Below, one piece after another: positions 39,458 to 48,784 of a stretch of DNA of 64,000 nucleotides. A program made the translations under genes and the position numbers. Origin of the DNA: Paramagnetospirillum magneticum AMB-1 (GTDB lineage Bacteria; Pseudomonadota; Alphaproteobacteria; Rhodospirillales; Magnetospirillaceae); the NCBI RefSeq assembly GCF_000009985.1, contig NC_007626.1:4085943-4149942 (forward strand). Direction: 5' to 3'. Within the stretch, counting starts at the first letter, position 1; every line of letters starts with the position of its first letter. Below the pieces are notes generated by a model. It was not told where the DNA came from. It worked only from the letters and a program-made list of their open reading frames with translations, and searched no databases.

Positions 39458-39993
39458 GCCCGGCCCGCCTCAGACGCCTTTGGCGCAACCGACGGGGCGT
39501 GGCGGCGGTGGAGTTCGCCCTGTGCCTGCCCATCATGATCACCGCCCTGCTGGGCACCGTGGAGATCGCCAATCTGGTCAAGAGCTATGGCAAGGCGGTG
39601 TCGGCGGCCCAAACGGTGGCCGACCTCACCGCCCAGTCGCCGTCGCTGACCACCGCCCAGATGGATTCCATCCGCACCGCCGCCCAGCGGGTGCTCGATC
39701 CGCTGGTGACAACCACCGCCAATCTGGGCATCGACGTGATCAGCGTCGGCTATGACGCGGCGGGCACACCGTCGCAGCTTTGGCGCTACCAGTGGGGGGC
39801 GGTGTCGGGCAGCCCGTCGCTGGCCGGAGCCAAGGGCCTGGGCGTGCAGGGCGAGAGCGTCATCATGGTGCGCCTTGCCTATATCTGCGTCCCGGTGCTG
39901 CACCACATCGTCCCCAGCAAGACCTTCACCGAACTGTCCTATACGCGCCCCCGGCTGGTGCGCAAGATCGCCCTCAACGGGGTGGGAGGCTGA
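39454..39993 (+). CDS. tadF: TadF/TadE-like pseudopilin
   Basis: A 179-residue protein: RNRRG/VAAVEFALCLPIMITALLG, again with Glu5 at the processed N-terminus, then a domain with SYGKAVSAAQTVADLTAQSP. Start ATG 39454 overlaps the tadE stop; the open frame upstream is inside tadE. It ends 2 bases before tadG. Assignment as TadF rather than a second TadE rests on position. Confidence 0.85.
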   Translation: MSPARLRRLWRNRRGVAAVEFALCLPIMITALLGTVEIANLVKSYGKAVSAAQTVADLTAQSPSLTTAQMDSIRTAAQRVLDPLVTTTANLGIDVISVGYDAAGTPSQLWRYQWGAVSGSPSLAGAKGLGVQGESVIMVRLAYICVPVLHHIVPSKTFTELSYTRPRLVRKIALNGVGG

Positions 39994-39995
39994 GC

Positions 39996-41390
39996 ATGAT
40001 CCGCAATTCGCTGTCCCGCCTGATGACGTGCCGCAAGGGCAACATGGCCATCATCCTGGCCATCGGCCTGTTGCCGATCATCACCACCATCGGCCTGGGC
40101 GTGGACGTGGCCCGCGCCTATGCGGTGAAAAGCCGGATGTCCGCCGCCCTGGACGCCGCCGCCCTGGCGGTGGGCTCCAGCAGCGGCACCGACGCCCAGC
40201 TTTCCGCCGTGGCGCAGAAGTTCTTCGACGCCAATTACCCGACCGGCGCCCTGGGCGCCCATCCCAGCGTTGCCGTCAAGGTCACCGGCGACGTCATCTC
40301 GGCCTCGGCGGTGGCGGAGGTGGACACCGTCTTCATGAAGGTGGTGGGACTGAACGACGTGCCCGTCCATGCCGACAGCACCGTGAACCGCCAGATCGCC
40401 GGGCTGGAACTGGCCATGGTGCTGGACAATACCGGCTCCATGACCACCAACAACAATATCCAGGCGGTGCGCGACGCCGCCAACCAGCTCACCGACATCC
40501 TGTTCGGCACGGCCACCGTGCACCCCTATCTCAAGATCGCTCTGGTGCCCTATTCGGCGGCGGTCAACGTCGGCTCGGTAGCACCCAGCCTGATCACCAC
40601 CGGCGACACCTACGCCCCCAACGACCTGCTGGGCTGGAAAGGCTGCGTCGTCGAGCGGGCGGGCGCCAACGGCGTGGGCGACACCTCGGCGGCCACGGCG
40701 CCGTGGACCCGCTACAAGTGGCTGCCGGCCGTCGACAACAATTACGACGCGACCAAATCCTCCACCGTGCTGGCCAACCCGTCCAACGGCAACGCCTCCA
40801 CCGGTCCCAACCTGGGCTGCCCGACGGCCATCACCCCGCTCACCAACGTCAAGGCGACGCTGACGCCGGCCATCAACGCCATGGAGGCCTGGAGCCGGGG
40901 CGGCACCCTGTCGGATGTGGGCATGGCCTGGGGCCTGCGCGTCCTGTCGCCCGAGCCGCCCTTCACCGAAGGCCTACCCTGGGGCACGCCCAAATGGAGC
41001 AAGGCGGTGATCCTGATGACCGACGGCGACAACCAGTTCTACAAGCTGACCAGCACCACCGGCGGCAACAAGGTCAACAGCGCGGTGAACTCGGATTACG
41101 GCGCCTATGGCCGCCTGGACGAACTAGGCCGCATCGGCACCACCAACGCCACCACCGCCAAGACCACCATCAACACCCGCCTGACCTCGGTGTGCAACGC
41201 CATGAAGGCCAAGAACATCATCGTCTACACGGTGACCTTCACCTCGGGCATCAACCAGGCCACCAAGGACATCTACAAGGCCTGCGCCACCGATGCCTCC
41301 AAGTATTTCGACTCGCCCTCCCAGGACGAACTGAAAAGCGCCTTCCGCGCCATCGCCACCAGCCTCAGCAACCTGCGGGTCAGCCAGTAG
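39996..41390 (+). CDS. tadG: TadG: pilus protein with von Willebrand factor A domain
   Basis: A 464-residue protein. It starts with a TadE/G-like membrane segment (CRKGNMAIILAIGLLPIITT) and carries a vWA domain with a MIDAS motif (MVLDNTGSM, near residue 141) and later ILMTDGDNQF and YTVTFTSGIN. Several cysteines are in the insertion region. It is an exported adhesin-like or anchor component of Tad systems. It ends the second tad group. Confidence 0.9.
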   Translation: MIRNSLSRLMTCRKGNMAIILAIGLLPIITTIGLGVDVARAYAVKSRMSAALDAAALAVGSSSGTDAQLSAVAQKFFDANYPTGALGAHPSVAVKVTGDVISASAVAEVDTVFMKVVGLNDVPVHADSTVNRQIAGLELAMVLDNTGSMTTNNNIQAVRDAANQLTDILFGTATVHPYLKIALVPYSAAVNVGSVAPSLITTGDTYAPNDLLGWKGCVVERAGANGVGDTSAATAPWTRYKWLPAVDNNYDATKSSTVLANPSNGNASTGPNLGCPTAITPLTNVKATLTPAINAMEAWSRGGTLSDVGMAWGLRVLSPEPPFTEGLPWGTPKWSKAVILMTDGDNQFYKLTSTTGGNKVNSAVNSDYGAYGRLDELGRIGTTNATTAKTTINTRLTSVCNAMKAKNIIVYTVTFTSGINQATKDIYKACATDASKYFDSPSQDELKSAFRAIATSLSNLRVSQ

Positions 41391-41508
41391 ACGGACCTCG
41401 CCGGCCGGGCACTACGGCCGCCGCGCCCTGACCGCCGCAGATGCTGGACATACCGCACCGCGAGGCGAAGAAACCGTGCCTACATCATTTCCCATGGGGC
41501 AAAGCGCA

Positions 41509-42024
41509 TCATGCCGACTTGAGAGCGGCAAAGCCGACCTTCCCCAGCCGCAATTCGTCGATCCGAATTCGCGCCGCGGCTGGCGAAACTCGAAACTCTT
41601 TCGCCATCTCAGCATCAGACCGGATGCCCTCGCTCCACTTCCTGCGAACGACATCGGCGGGCATCAGAAGGCCTGCCGCAAATCGGTTCGCCTGCACTTC
41701 TTGTTCGTCAGAAAGATTGGCACTGCGATACATGGCGTTATCCGTGACCCCGGTTCCAATCAAATCCCGATGAAGCACATAGTGTGCGATTTCATGAGCC
41801 AAAGTGAAGCGACGCCGGTTTGCATGGTGCTTCTGGTTAATCGAAACTCGGAAGCGACCGCCCGCCACCCGCTCAATTTTGCCAGACACATCCGGGGGAA
41901 TCTCTGCATCCAAGGTGACGTCCAGGCCAAGAGCCCTAGCCATCGCGTCAAGGTCTACCGGCGCAGAACTCATGAAGTCGCTAACGATTTCAATTGCAGA
42001 ACGCTTTTCAGCTTGACGTTCCAT
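41509..42024 (-). CDS. ImmA/IrrE-family metallopeptidase
   Basis: A 171-residue protein from the ATG at 42024 (MERQAEKRSAIEIVSDFM). The zinc-protease motif is TLAHEIAHYVLH (HExxH near residue 75), with a downstream EVQANRFAAGLLMP acidic ligand segment. Such enzymes cleave phage or element repressors, or act as toxin partners. The upstream gene overlaps it by 17 bases and was interrupted by the IS3-family element, so expression may be altered. Cargo of a mobile element is likely. Confidence 0.88.
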   Translation of the reverse strand: MERQAEKRSAIEIVSDFMSSAPVDLDAMARALGLDVTLDAEIPPDVSGKIERVAGGRFRVSINQKHHANRRRFTLAHEIAHYVLHRDLIGTGVTDNAMYRSANLSDEQEVQANRFAAGLLMPADVVRRKWSEGIRSDAEMAKEFRVSPAAARIRIDELRLGKVGFAALKSA

Positions 42025-42271
42025 TTTCCTCTCCGGCTTCAGCTTGCGCGAAAGCATCACCATGTTCCGACTCGCTCCGGCGAACCTCCCGGACCGTAGC
42101 CTCCGCAACTCGGGTGGCCACCGCTTCGGCCTTCTCCCCCGCAATTTCAGTGGCTTTCTTTTCGGCAGCTTCGCGAGCCATTTCCTTGATTTGTGTATAG
42201 CCCCACACTGCCGCAATAGCGAGCATGATGGCCAACACGGCAAGGATGGCGGTAACCGCCGTTAGGATGAT
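42008..42271 (-). pseudogene. Small membrane protein truncated by IS insertion
   Basis: The frame begins at the IS boundary and reads a transmembrane helix (ILTAVTAILAVLAIMLAIAA) then a charged coiled-coil region (QIKEMAREAAEKKATEIAGE). It overlaps the start of the ImmA/IrrE gene. No start codon is visible on the genomic side, though the open frame continues into the IS to a TTG at 42334, so a hybrid protein is possible. Confidence 0.6.
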
Positions 42272-42351
42272 TGAGCTACTCCCCGGAAATTGGACACTGA
42301 CGGAAGCTACGATCTGATGTTTGCTGATCCCCAACTACGAGGAGATCAGAG

Positions 42352-42645
42352 ATGTCGAAGCGCAGGAACCATGACGCGGCCTTCAAGGCGCGTGTCGCCC
42401 TTGAGGCGCTGAAGGGCGAGCGGACGGTATCGGAATTGGCGTCGGCCTATGGCGTCCATCCGACCATGATCCATCAATGGAAGAAGTCCCTGCTGGACGG
42501 GGCGGCGGAGATCTTCGAACGCGGGGCCAAGAAGAAGGCCGAGGTGGACGAGGATACGGTGCGATCCCTGCACGCCAAGATCGGGGAGCTGGCCGTGGCC
42601 AACGATTTTTTGTCTCGAAAGCTCAAGCCGTGGACCGGCAAGTGA
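42352..42645 (+). CDS. IS3-family transposase OrfA
   Basis: A 97-residue HTH protein: RRNHDAAFKARVALEALKGE, SELASAYGVHPTMIHQWKK, then a leucine-zipper-like AKKKAEVDEDTVRSLHAKIG. A T TTT TTG heptamer at 42606-42612 in its 3' part lies where a -1 frameshift would join it to OrfB. Confidence 0.93.
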   Translation: MSKRRNHDAAFKARVALEALKGERTVSELASAYGVHPTMIHQWKKSLLDGAAEIFERGAKKKAEVDEDTVRSLHAKIGELAVANDFLSRKLKPWTGK

Positions 42646-42653
42646 GGCGGACC

Positions 42654-43499
42654 ATGATCGAGCCCAAACACCCGGCGCTGTCGATCGGCGCCCAGTGCCA
42701 CCTGCTGTCCATTGCGCGATCATCGTTCTATTACGAGCCCTTGGGCGAGACGGAGGCAAACCTGGAGCTGATGCGGTTGATCGACCGCCAATTCCTGGAA
42801 ACGCCGTTCTATGGTGTCCGTCAGATGGCTTGGCATCTCCAGAACGAGGGCCACCCGGTCAACGTCAAGCGCGTCCGGCGGCTGATGCGGCTCATGGGCC
42901 TGATGCCGATCTACCAGAAGCCCAACACCAGCAAGCCCGCCAAGGGCCACAAGACCTATCCCTACCTGCTGCGGGGCCTGCGGATCGACCGGCCCAATCA
43001 GGTCTGGTGCGCCGACATCACCTATCTGCCCATGCGCCGGGGATTCCTTTATCTGATCGCCATCATGGACTGGGCCACCCGGAAAGTGCTGGCCTGGCGC
43101 ATCTCCAACACGCTCGAGGCCGACTTCTGCGTCGAGGTGCTCAACGAGGCCATCCTGCGCTTCGGCCCGCCGGAGATCATGAACACCGACCAGGGCAGCC
43201 AGTTTACATCCTTCGCCTGGATCGACCGGCTGAAGCGGGCCGGAACCCGCATCTCCATGGACGGCAAGGGCCGTTGCATCGACAACGTCTTTATCGAGCG
43301 CCTGTGGCGGTCCCTAAAATACGAATGCGTCTATCTCCATGCCTGGGAAACCGGCTCGCAAGCAAGGGCCGGGATCGGACCCTGGATCACCTTCTACAAC
43401 CACAAACGGCCCCACGCCGCCCATGGCGGAAGGACCCCCGCCGTGGTCTACTGGAACACCATCAACCAAACCGATCAGCAGGCCCGGAGAGTAGCTTAA
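42654..43499 (+). CDS. IS3-family transposase OrfB (DDE integrase)
   Basis: 281 residues from the ATG at 42654; the open frame continues upstream in the -1 frame of orfA, so the active form is probably an OrfAB frameshift fusion. The rve catalytic core shows the first Asp in QVWCADITYLPM, the second in IMNTDQGSQFTS and the Glu in RCIDNVFIERLWRSLK. The HTH_21-like region LIDRQFLETPFYGVRQMAWH precedes it. It appears intact. Confidence 0.94.
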   Translation: MIEPKHPALSIGAQCHLLSIARSSFYYEPLGETEANLELMRLIDRQFLETPFYGVRQMAWHLQNEGHPVNVKRVRRLMRLMGLMPIYQKPNTSKPAKGHKTYPYLLRGLRIDRPNQVWCADITYLPMRRGFLYLIAIMDWATRKVLAWRISNTLEADFCVEVLNEAILRFGPPEIMNTDQGSQFTSFAWIDRLKRAGTRISMDGKGRCIDNVFIERLWRSLKYECVYLHAWETGSQARAGIGPWITFYNHKRPHAAHGGRTPAVVYWNTINQTDQQARRVA

Positions 43500-43597
43500 A
43501 CTTCCCCGAATTCTGTCCAACCAATGGGGAGTAGCTCACTTATGTCTCGCCTCACCTCCTTTTCGGCATTTTAGCCTCCGCCGATCAGCCTATCGCA

Positions 43598-44497
43598 TCA
43601 CCTCGCCGCCCGTCTCCTCTCACTCGGCATCACCCACGGCACCTGATCCAGCGTCCCCATGTCGATGACCTCGCGACCGGAATGGATCGAGGTCTCGGCG
43701 GCGAGGGCCAGCAGCTTGCAGGTTTCCCCGGTCAGGCCCTCTGACATGGCGTGGATGCGGCCGATCAGTTCCTTCGAGCGGAAGTCGCTCTCCTGCCGCA
43801 ATTCGAGGCTCTGGGCATAGCGCGCCACGAACAGCGCGTATTCCCGGCTGACGCTCCAGCGCGGAATGCCGATGGGCTCGAAGCGGTTACCCAGTTGCTG
43901 GTCGGTCTGGAAGACCCGGACCGCATCCTGGGTGCCCATGGCCACCACGGGAATCTTCAGCTCGTTGCTGAGACTCTTGAGGCTGTTCAGCACCATGGAG
44001 CGCTGATCGACCTTGCCGATTAGGAAATTGCTGACCTCGTCGAGGATCAGCACCCGGGTACCGACGGCGGCCAATAGCTGGAGCAGTTGGTCCCATTTGG
44101 CCTGGGGCCGAGCCGTCGATCGATAGGGCGCACCCAATGAGCGCAGGATCGCGTCGTAGAGGCCGCTGATATCAGCATAGGGTGGGGCATGGGCGTAGAC
44201 CACCGGGCGCTTGCCGAAGTCCGGGCTGTCCTCCGCCGGGCTGTGATCGCGGACGAACTTCTGCGCCAGGGCCGTCTTGCCGTTGTTGGTGTCACTATAG
44301 ATCAGGCTGCACGGCGGCCGGACCACCTTGGGGTGGTCGTACAGCCAGGCCAAGCGGCCGAGGATCGCCTCGCCTGCCTCGTACGCGACATAGCGGGGAC
44401 TGCGAATGCGGCGGATGCGGCCCTCAAGCTCGTCCTGGGGGAAATCCAACGGCAGCATGGGCGCCGGATTGAGCGCGAACAGATCGGGCGTCACCAT
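43598..44497 (-). CDS. tnsC: TnsC/TniB-like AAA+ transposition regulator
   Basis: A 299-residue ATPase. Walker A is SDTNNGKTALAQK (Lys74) and Walker B VLILDEVSN (residues 149-157); LSNELKIPVVAMGTQDAV and QLGNRFEPIGIPRW are the sensor regions of TniB/TnsC proteins. It links target selection (TniQ) with the transposase. It overlaps tnsB by 7 bases. It is the last gene of Tn7-like system 1; only 59 bases separate its stop from the IS3-family element, so the left end of this transposon is lost or hidden. Confidence 0.9.
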   Translation of the reverse strand: MVTPDLFALNPAPMLPLDFPQDELEGRIRRIRSPRYVAYEAGEAILGRLAWLYDHPKVVRPPCSLIYSDTNNGKTALAQKFVRDHSPAEDSPDFGKRPVVYAHAPPYADISGLYDAILRSLGAPYRSTARPQAKWDQLLQLLAAVGTRVLILDEVSNFLIGKVDQRSMVLNSLKSLSNELKIPVVAMGTQDAVRVFQTDQQLGNRFEPIGIPRWSVSREYALFVARYAQSLELRQESDFRSKELIGRIHAMSEGLTGETCKLLALAAETSIHSGREVIDMGTLDQVPWVMPSERRRAAR

Positions 44498-46437
44498 TCT
44501 TCTACCCCCCTCTTGATCTCTGCATCGTCGAAATCGAAATCGTTGGACACCGGCCTGGGCTTTGGCGGCTCGGAGGTCTGGTTATCGACCACCAGGGCCA
44601 GATGGCCGTCGCGGCGCCGCGTGGCCTTGGGCTTCGCCGGCGATTCCGGTGGCGGGCGGGGCGGGTCCAGGGTCAGCTCGGCGCGATGCTTGCCGAGTTC
44701 TCGGTTCTTGGCCTGCTCACGACGCACGCGCTTGGTCTGGCGAGCCGCTTCGGCGGTGATGCGGTGCATGTCCTCGTAGGCGTCGAAGATCGCTTGCTCG
44801 TTCTCGGCGGCCTTGCCCTGGCGCTTCAGCCAAGCCTCGACCGCCCGGTAATCCCACAGCGAGATCGACGGCCGCCCGATGTCGCGGTAAGGAATCTCGA
44901 CGTAGTCGTTGAGCCTCGGATCCAGGAAGTAGAGCTTGGAGATGTCGGTCGGATCGCGGCGGACCTTGAACTTCCGCCGGCGCCGACCTTCGTCGGCCCG
45001 GACCCACTGGGAGAGCAGCGGATCGCGGTACCAGATCTTGCCCCAGACGATGCCTTCGGGCTGCACCGTGCGTTCGATAAAGGGCAGAAAGTCCAGGCGT
45101 AGCCGCCGAGGATTGGGGATGGGTTCGGGCAGGCCGATACCCCGAAACCGGTCAGTGCCCATGATGCCGTCGTTCCACCGGGCCAGGGGAGGACAGCCGA
45201 TCCCGCTGTGGACCTTGTTGTGGTAGACGCCGACAATGAGGTTGAGCAGCCAGGGGCGCAGGTCCCGCAGCGTCATCTGGGCCTTGGCCTCTGACTTGTA
45301 CTCGCCGCGTTGCTTGGGGGTGGAGAAGGTGGCGCCGGGAAGGGCATGGACCTTCCTCGCCAAGGTTCCGGCCAGGCGCTCGATATGACCGCCGTAATGG
45401 GGCGTCTTCGGTGGCCGGAATTCGTAGCGGATATCGTGTTCGTCCAGCGTGTCCTGGATCAGGTAGCTGCGGAAATCCTTGCCGTTGTCGGAATGGATCA
45501 TGCGGGGCTTGCCCCAGACCGGCCACTCACCCTTGATGCCCAATCGCTCCAGCTCGGCGGCCTTGTCCAGCATGCCATGGCACAGGCAGAGACCGACGGC
45601 AAAGGCGCCGGGATTGTCGAGCGACAGGTGATAGCCCACCACCATGCGGCTGAAGACGTCGATGGCCAGCGTCAGCCACGGACGTCCGATGGGCAGGCGC
45701 ATCTCCTCGTCGAGCACCATGATGTCGAGCAGGGTATGGTCGATCTGCACCACGGCCAGCGGCGCGTCGGCACCGGGAAAATTGCCCTTTACCGCGCCGA
45801 ACTTGTCGTGGGCGGCCTTCTTGCCCTCGCGCCGCAGCACCTTTTCCTTGGGGTCGATGGCCCGCAGCCTGGCACGAACCGTCTCGGCGCAGGGCTTGGA
45901 CAAATTGGCCGCCCGGCAACGGCGATGAACCTCCAGGATGACCTCCTCGCCGTTGGCCTTCTGCGTAGAGAGGTATTTCTCATCGATGACGCTGGCAATG
46001 ATCGCCTCGACCTCAGGTGACAGGCGCTTGGGCATCTTGCGGCCACGGCGCGAGGGAGCAAGGTCAGTCATGCGCCGACGCCCCTCGTACCGTTTGATCC
46101 AGCGATACAGCGTCGCCCGTGGCACGCCATGTCGTTCGGCGGCTCGCTGGACATCCTCCTCGCTTCGACGCTCACAACGCACCAACGGCTTGATGATGGC
46201 GAAGCGCCGTTTGGCCTCGGCCAAGTCCTCGGGAGCCAATGCGTCCAAGCTGCGGTCGGCCTGGGCGGACTCGGCATCCTTGAGCGATCGCAGCTTGGAG
46301 ACGGGCACCACTTCCTTGTCCTGACCATCCCCGATGTCGAGCAGGACCGAGGATGCCGTCACCGCCTCGACGATGGTGCAGCGCTTGCCGCGCCAGAGAA
46401 CGGAGGCGCCGGGCTGAAAGCTGAATCCATTGCTCAT
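44491..46437 (-). CDS. tnsB: TnsB-like DDE transposase
   Basis: A 648-residue Mu/TniA-type transposase. After N-terminal HTH regions (VQRAAERHGVPRATLYRWIK; ERHGVPR) the rve core carries Asp233 (VVQIDHTLLD), Asp317 (MIHSDNGKDF) and Glu353 (YGGHIERLAGT), a D-D(35)-E triad. A Mu C-terminal-like beta-barrel (LYFLDPRLNDYVEIPYRD) follows. It joins transposon 3' ends to target DNA. Start overlaps the tnsA stop (ATGA). All catalytic residues are present, unlike the second copy. Confidence 0.94.
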   Translation of the reverse strand: MSNGFSFQPGASVLWRGKRCTIVEAVTASSVLLDIGDGQDKEVVPVSKLRSLKDAESAQADRSLDALAPEDLAEAKRRFAIIKPLVRCERRSEEDVQRAAERHGVPRATLYRWIKRYEGRRRMTDLAPSRRGRKMPKRLSPEVEAIIASVIDEKYLSTQKANGEEVILEVHRRCRAANLSKPCAETVRARLRAIDPKEKVLRREGKKAAHDKFGAVKGNFPGADAPLAVVQIDHTLLDIMVLDEEMRLPIGRPWLTLAIDVFSRMVVGYHLSLDNPGAFAVGLCLCHGMLDKAAELERLGIKGEWPVWGKPRMIHSDNGKDFRSYLIQDTLDEHDIRYEFRPPKTPHYGGHIERLAGTLARKVHALPGATFSTPKQRGEYKSEAKAQMTLRDLRPWLLNLIVGVYHNKVHSGIGCPPLARWNDGIMGTDRFRGIGLPEPIPNPRRLRLDFLPFIERTVQPEGIVWGKIWYRDPLLSQWVRADEGRRRRKFKVRRDPTDISKLYFLDPRLNDYVEIPYRDIGRPSISLWDYRAVEAWLKRQGKAAENEQAIFDAYEDMHRITAEAARQTKRVRREQAKNRELGKHRAELTLDPPRPPPESPAKPKATRRRDGHLALVVDNQTSEPPKPRPVSNDFDFDDAEIKRGVEEW

Positions 46438-47093
46438 GGCCGCGTCTCCTTTGCCAGCGTGACGAGACTACCCATGGTCAGGGGGCGATCCAGGTCCACG
46501 GCTATCTTGAATTCCGCCACCATGGTCCAGATGCCGGGCAGAACTTCCGGCCGGCTCAAGCCCAGCGCCTCGGCCACCTCGTCGGCGAGCGATACGACAC
46601 TTTGGGGGCCGCCTTTCTGTAGGACTGCGCGCAACCCTTCCCGCAGACCGGCGGCAATGGATCGGCCTCGGAACGGCAGCAGGAAGGTGGCGTTCTCTAG
46701 CCGGGGCGTGCGGACCTCGCGTTCGGTCACCAGTTCGAAGCGCCAGCCATGGCGGCGGCCATAGGCGCGGGCGGCGGCAAACCGGCCGTCCAGTTGCCCG
46801 GAGATCAGCATGGGATCGGTGGAATATTTGATCTCGACCAGACGCGGCACCGGCCGGCCGCCGCGATAGGTCACCAGGAAGTCGGGCACGTAGGAGCGGG
46901 CACGGCCGTCGGCATCGTTGTATTCGATCCGCACCGGCTGCTCCTCGATGCCGACGACGGACGGATCGAAACGGCAGAGCAGCGCGAAATCCCGTTCCAA
47001 GGTCGATTCCACCTGGACGCCGGGCCGCCCCTGTCCTATGGGCACCCGTCCACTGACACTACGATAGCAAAGGCCGATTTTGCGCACAGGCAT
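46434..47093 (-). CDS. tnsA: TnsA-like endonuclease
   Basis: 219 residues from MPVRKIGLCYRSVSGRVP (47093); the frame open further upstream overlaps tniQ and is not used. The restriction-like fold is marked by VESTLERDFALLCRFD (Glu), SYVPDFLVTYRGG (Asp) and RLVEIKYS (ExK). TnsA cuts the 5' ends so the element moves by cut-and-paste. It is followed by tnsB. Confidence 0.9.
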   Translation of the reverse strand: MPVRKIGLCYRSVSGRVPIGQGRPGVQVESTLERDFALLCRFDPSVVGIEEQPVRIEYNDADGRARSYVPDFLVTYRGGRPVPRLVEIKYSTDPMLISGQLDGRFAAARAYGRRHGWRFELVTEREVRTPRLENATFLLPFRGRSIAAGLREGLRAVLQKGGPQSVVSLADEVAEALGLSRPEVLPGIWTMVAEFKIAVDLDRPLTMGSLVTLAKETRP

Positions 47094-47106
47094 CGAGTGT
47101 CCCCCA

Positions 47107-48468
47107 TCACCCTTCACAACCAACGTTAGCGTCGAGTGTGATTGTGTCGGGATCATGACGATCAAAAGGTGTTTTGATGGCGCAGAGCCCAAGCATCCGG
47201 CGAAGTAGGGCATCCAGCCATGGCCCCACGTCTTCGCCAGCACGATGTGCGGCAAGGCGGGCGGCGGCTTTCACCTCGGGCGAGACGCCATCCAGCTTCC
47301 AATACCGCCCTTTGCCCCACGGCAAACCGCTGGCTACGGGATCGGCAACTCCACCCATGGAGCCCAACTTGGTTCCGCACAGGGCAACCAGATTCTGGCG
47401 ACTGGCCGATTGGCCATGGTCGTGGAGCATCTGGGCCGCCACCATGATCTCTTCCGTGGCATCGCCCTTGTGCGGCTCCTTCAAGTGCCAGTCCACCGCA
47501 TGGGCGTAGGCGAAGGGATACTCACCCACCGAGCGCTTGCGCAGATCGGTGCTGGTCATGCCCGCCGCCTTGGCGGCCTCGACAAAGCGATGCGGCCATT
47601 CGGCCAGCAACCAGTGGGCCATGGCGACAAGCACACCCCGGGCGCGCGGGGTCAGCAAGGCGCCATCCCGGGCACGGGGAAGGCTTTCGGGGCGAACCGC
47701 GAGGCTTGGGGCTTGCTCGGCCAACCAGAGCCTCAAAGCATGGGCGTGCTTGCCGCCGGCCAGCAGACGGAGCAGTTGGGCCAATATCTCGAGCACCACG
47801 AAGGAATAGACCGGACCATAATCGCCGAGATCTCGCCATCCCTCCCGGATCAGGCCCAGCAGATCGCGTTGCACCGAGATCGTGTCAAAAGCCGGTTCAT
47901 CCCCGGTGAAGTCGCGGAGATCGGCACCACAGCCCGGACAGCAGATGGCACCGCGCCCGTCCTGGCGCAGGATGCTGAACGGCTCGGCACAGGAGGGACA
48001 CCGGTCCAGCAGCAGGCGCCCATGGATCGGACATGTGGTGGAAAAGGAGAGCCGCCAGTTGAGGCGCAAGTACGGTTGCGCATCGGCCCGCAGGCACCAG
48101 GGGCAGACCTGCTGACCGAAGCAGCGGCGCCCGCCCTCGCGCCCGGCCGGCGGCAGCCATACCAGCTTGTTGAGGCCATCGTCGTGCTCGAACAAGCGCC
48201 CAGCCCAGCGGCGAAAGGTGGCGTGCTTCAGGTCATCGACCGGAACACCCGTCTTGCCCGCCAGCAGGTCCAGCAGGCAATCATCGGCATGACGGTCGAG
48301 ATCGCGGGGATTGCGATCCCCGCCGGGCTGGACGATGCGGTAAAGCTCGCCCGGCCGCAGACCGTTGGCGGCTGCGGTTCGCGTGAACCATGAAGATATC
48401 GACTCATCGGGCAACAGCCTGGGGTGCCCTGGCCAGCGATCATCGAGATGCATCGGCCCAGCCTCCAA
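47107..48468 (-). CDS. tniQ: TniQ/TnsD-like target selector
   Basis: A 453-residue protein. The N-terminal TniQ domain (GHPRLLPDESISSWFTRTAA) is followed by a zinc-binding region with CPWC, CPIHG, CPSC and CCPGC near residues 120-185, then a ~250-residue C-terminal region typical of TnsD-type proteins that bind a fixed attachment site. It begins the tniQ-tnsA-tnsB-tnsC operon; tnsA follows after 13 bases. The second copy at 52650 is very similar. Confidence 0.92.
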   Translation of the reverse strand: MEAGPMHLDDRWPGHPRLLPDESISSWFTRTAAANGLRPGELYRIVQPGGDRNPRDLDRHADDCLLDLLAGKTGVPVDDLKHATFRRWAGRLFEHDDGLNKLVWLPPAGREGGRRCFGQQVCPWCLRADAQPYLRLNWRLSFSTTCPIHGRLLLDRCPSCAEPFSILRQDGRGAICCPGCGADLRDFTGDEPAFDTISVQRDLLGLIREGWRDLGDYGPVYSFVVLEILAQLLRLLAGGKHAHALRLWLAEQAPSLAVRPESLPRARDGALLTPRARGVLVAMAHWLLAEWPHRFVEAAKAAGMTSTDLRKRSVGEYPFAYAHAVDWHLKEPHKGDATEEIMVAAQMLHDHGQSASRQNLVALCGTKLGSMGGVADPVASGLPWGKGRYWKLDGVSPEVKAAARLAAHRAGEDVGPWLDALLRRMLGLCAIKTPFDRHDPDTITLDANVGCEG

Positions 48469-48573
48469 CCGAAGTGGAGGCCGAGGATCATAGCGCGATC
48501 GGTGGCCGAGAGGTGCGAGGCAGAGGACTCACCGGGCTGCGCAGAGGCTTGGGTTTCCCCTGATCAAAGGGAG

Positions 48574-48784
48574 CAGCCTATAGACGAGACGAATCCGGAA
48601 AATCCAAGTGAACCCATGATTCGTCATCGCGTCACCGAATGGCTCTATTCAGGATGCCCGTGAGGCATCAACCATCTGATTTGACGCAAGTTTCTGCCAA
48701 GGACAGAACCCTAATCCGTCCCGCTTAAAGCTAGGGCTGTCTCAGATAAAGCCTATGGAGTCCCACTTAAAGGCGGAACCGACA
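48574..48784. repeat. Right end of Tn7-like element 1 with TnsB-site-like repeats
   Basis: Read inward from 48784 the end is TGTCGGTTCCGCCTTTAAG, followed by repeats of the type TTTAAGnGGGACGGATT (48711-48731 and 48737-48776) and a farther site with CTATAGACGAGACGAATCCG near 48579. The right end of element 2 has the same order of sites. This marks the terminus of the first system. Confidence 0.7.

Larger units (their letters stand above)
42272..43538 (+). mobile_element. Intact IS3-family insertion sequence
   Basis: A 1267-bp element with imperfect terminal inverted repeats: left TGAGCTACTCCCCGG...TTGGACA and right end, read inward, TGAGCTACTCCCCATTGGTTGG. It contains orfA and orfB in -1 frame. 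The bases flanking the two ends (GAT / CTT) are not a direct repeat, so one flank has probably been rearranged since insertion. Confidence 0.9.
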
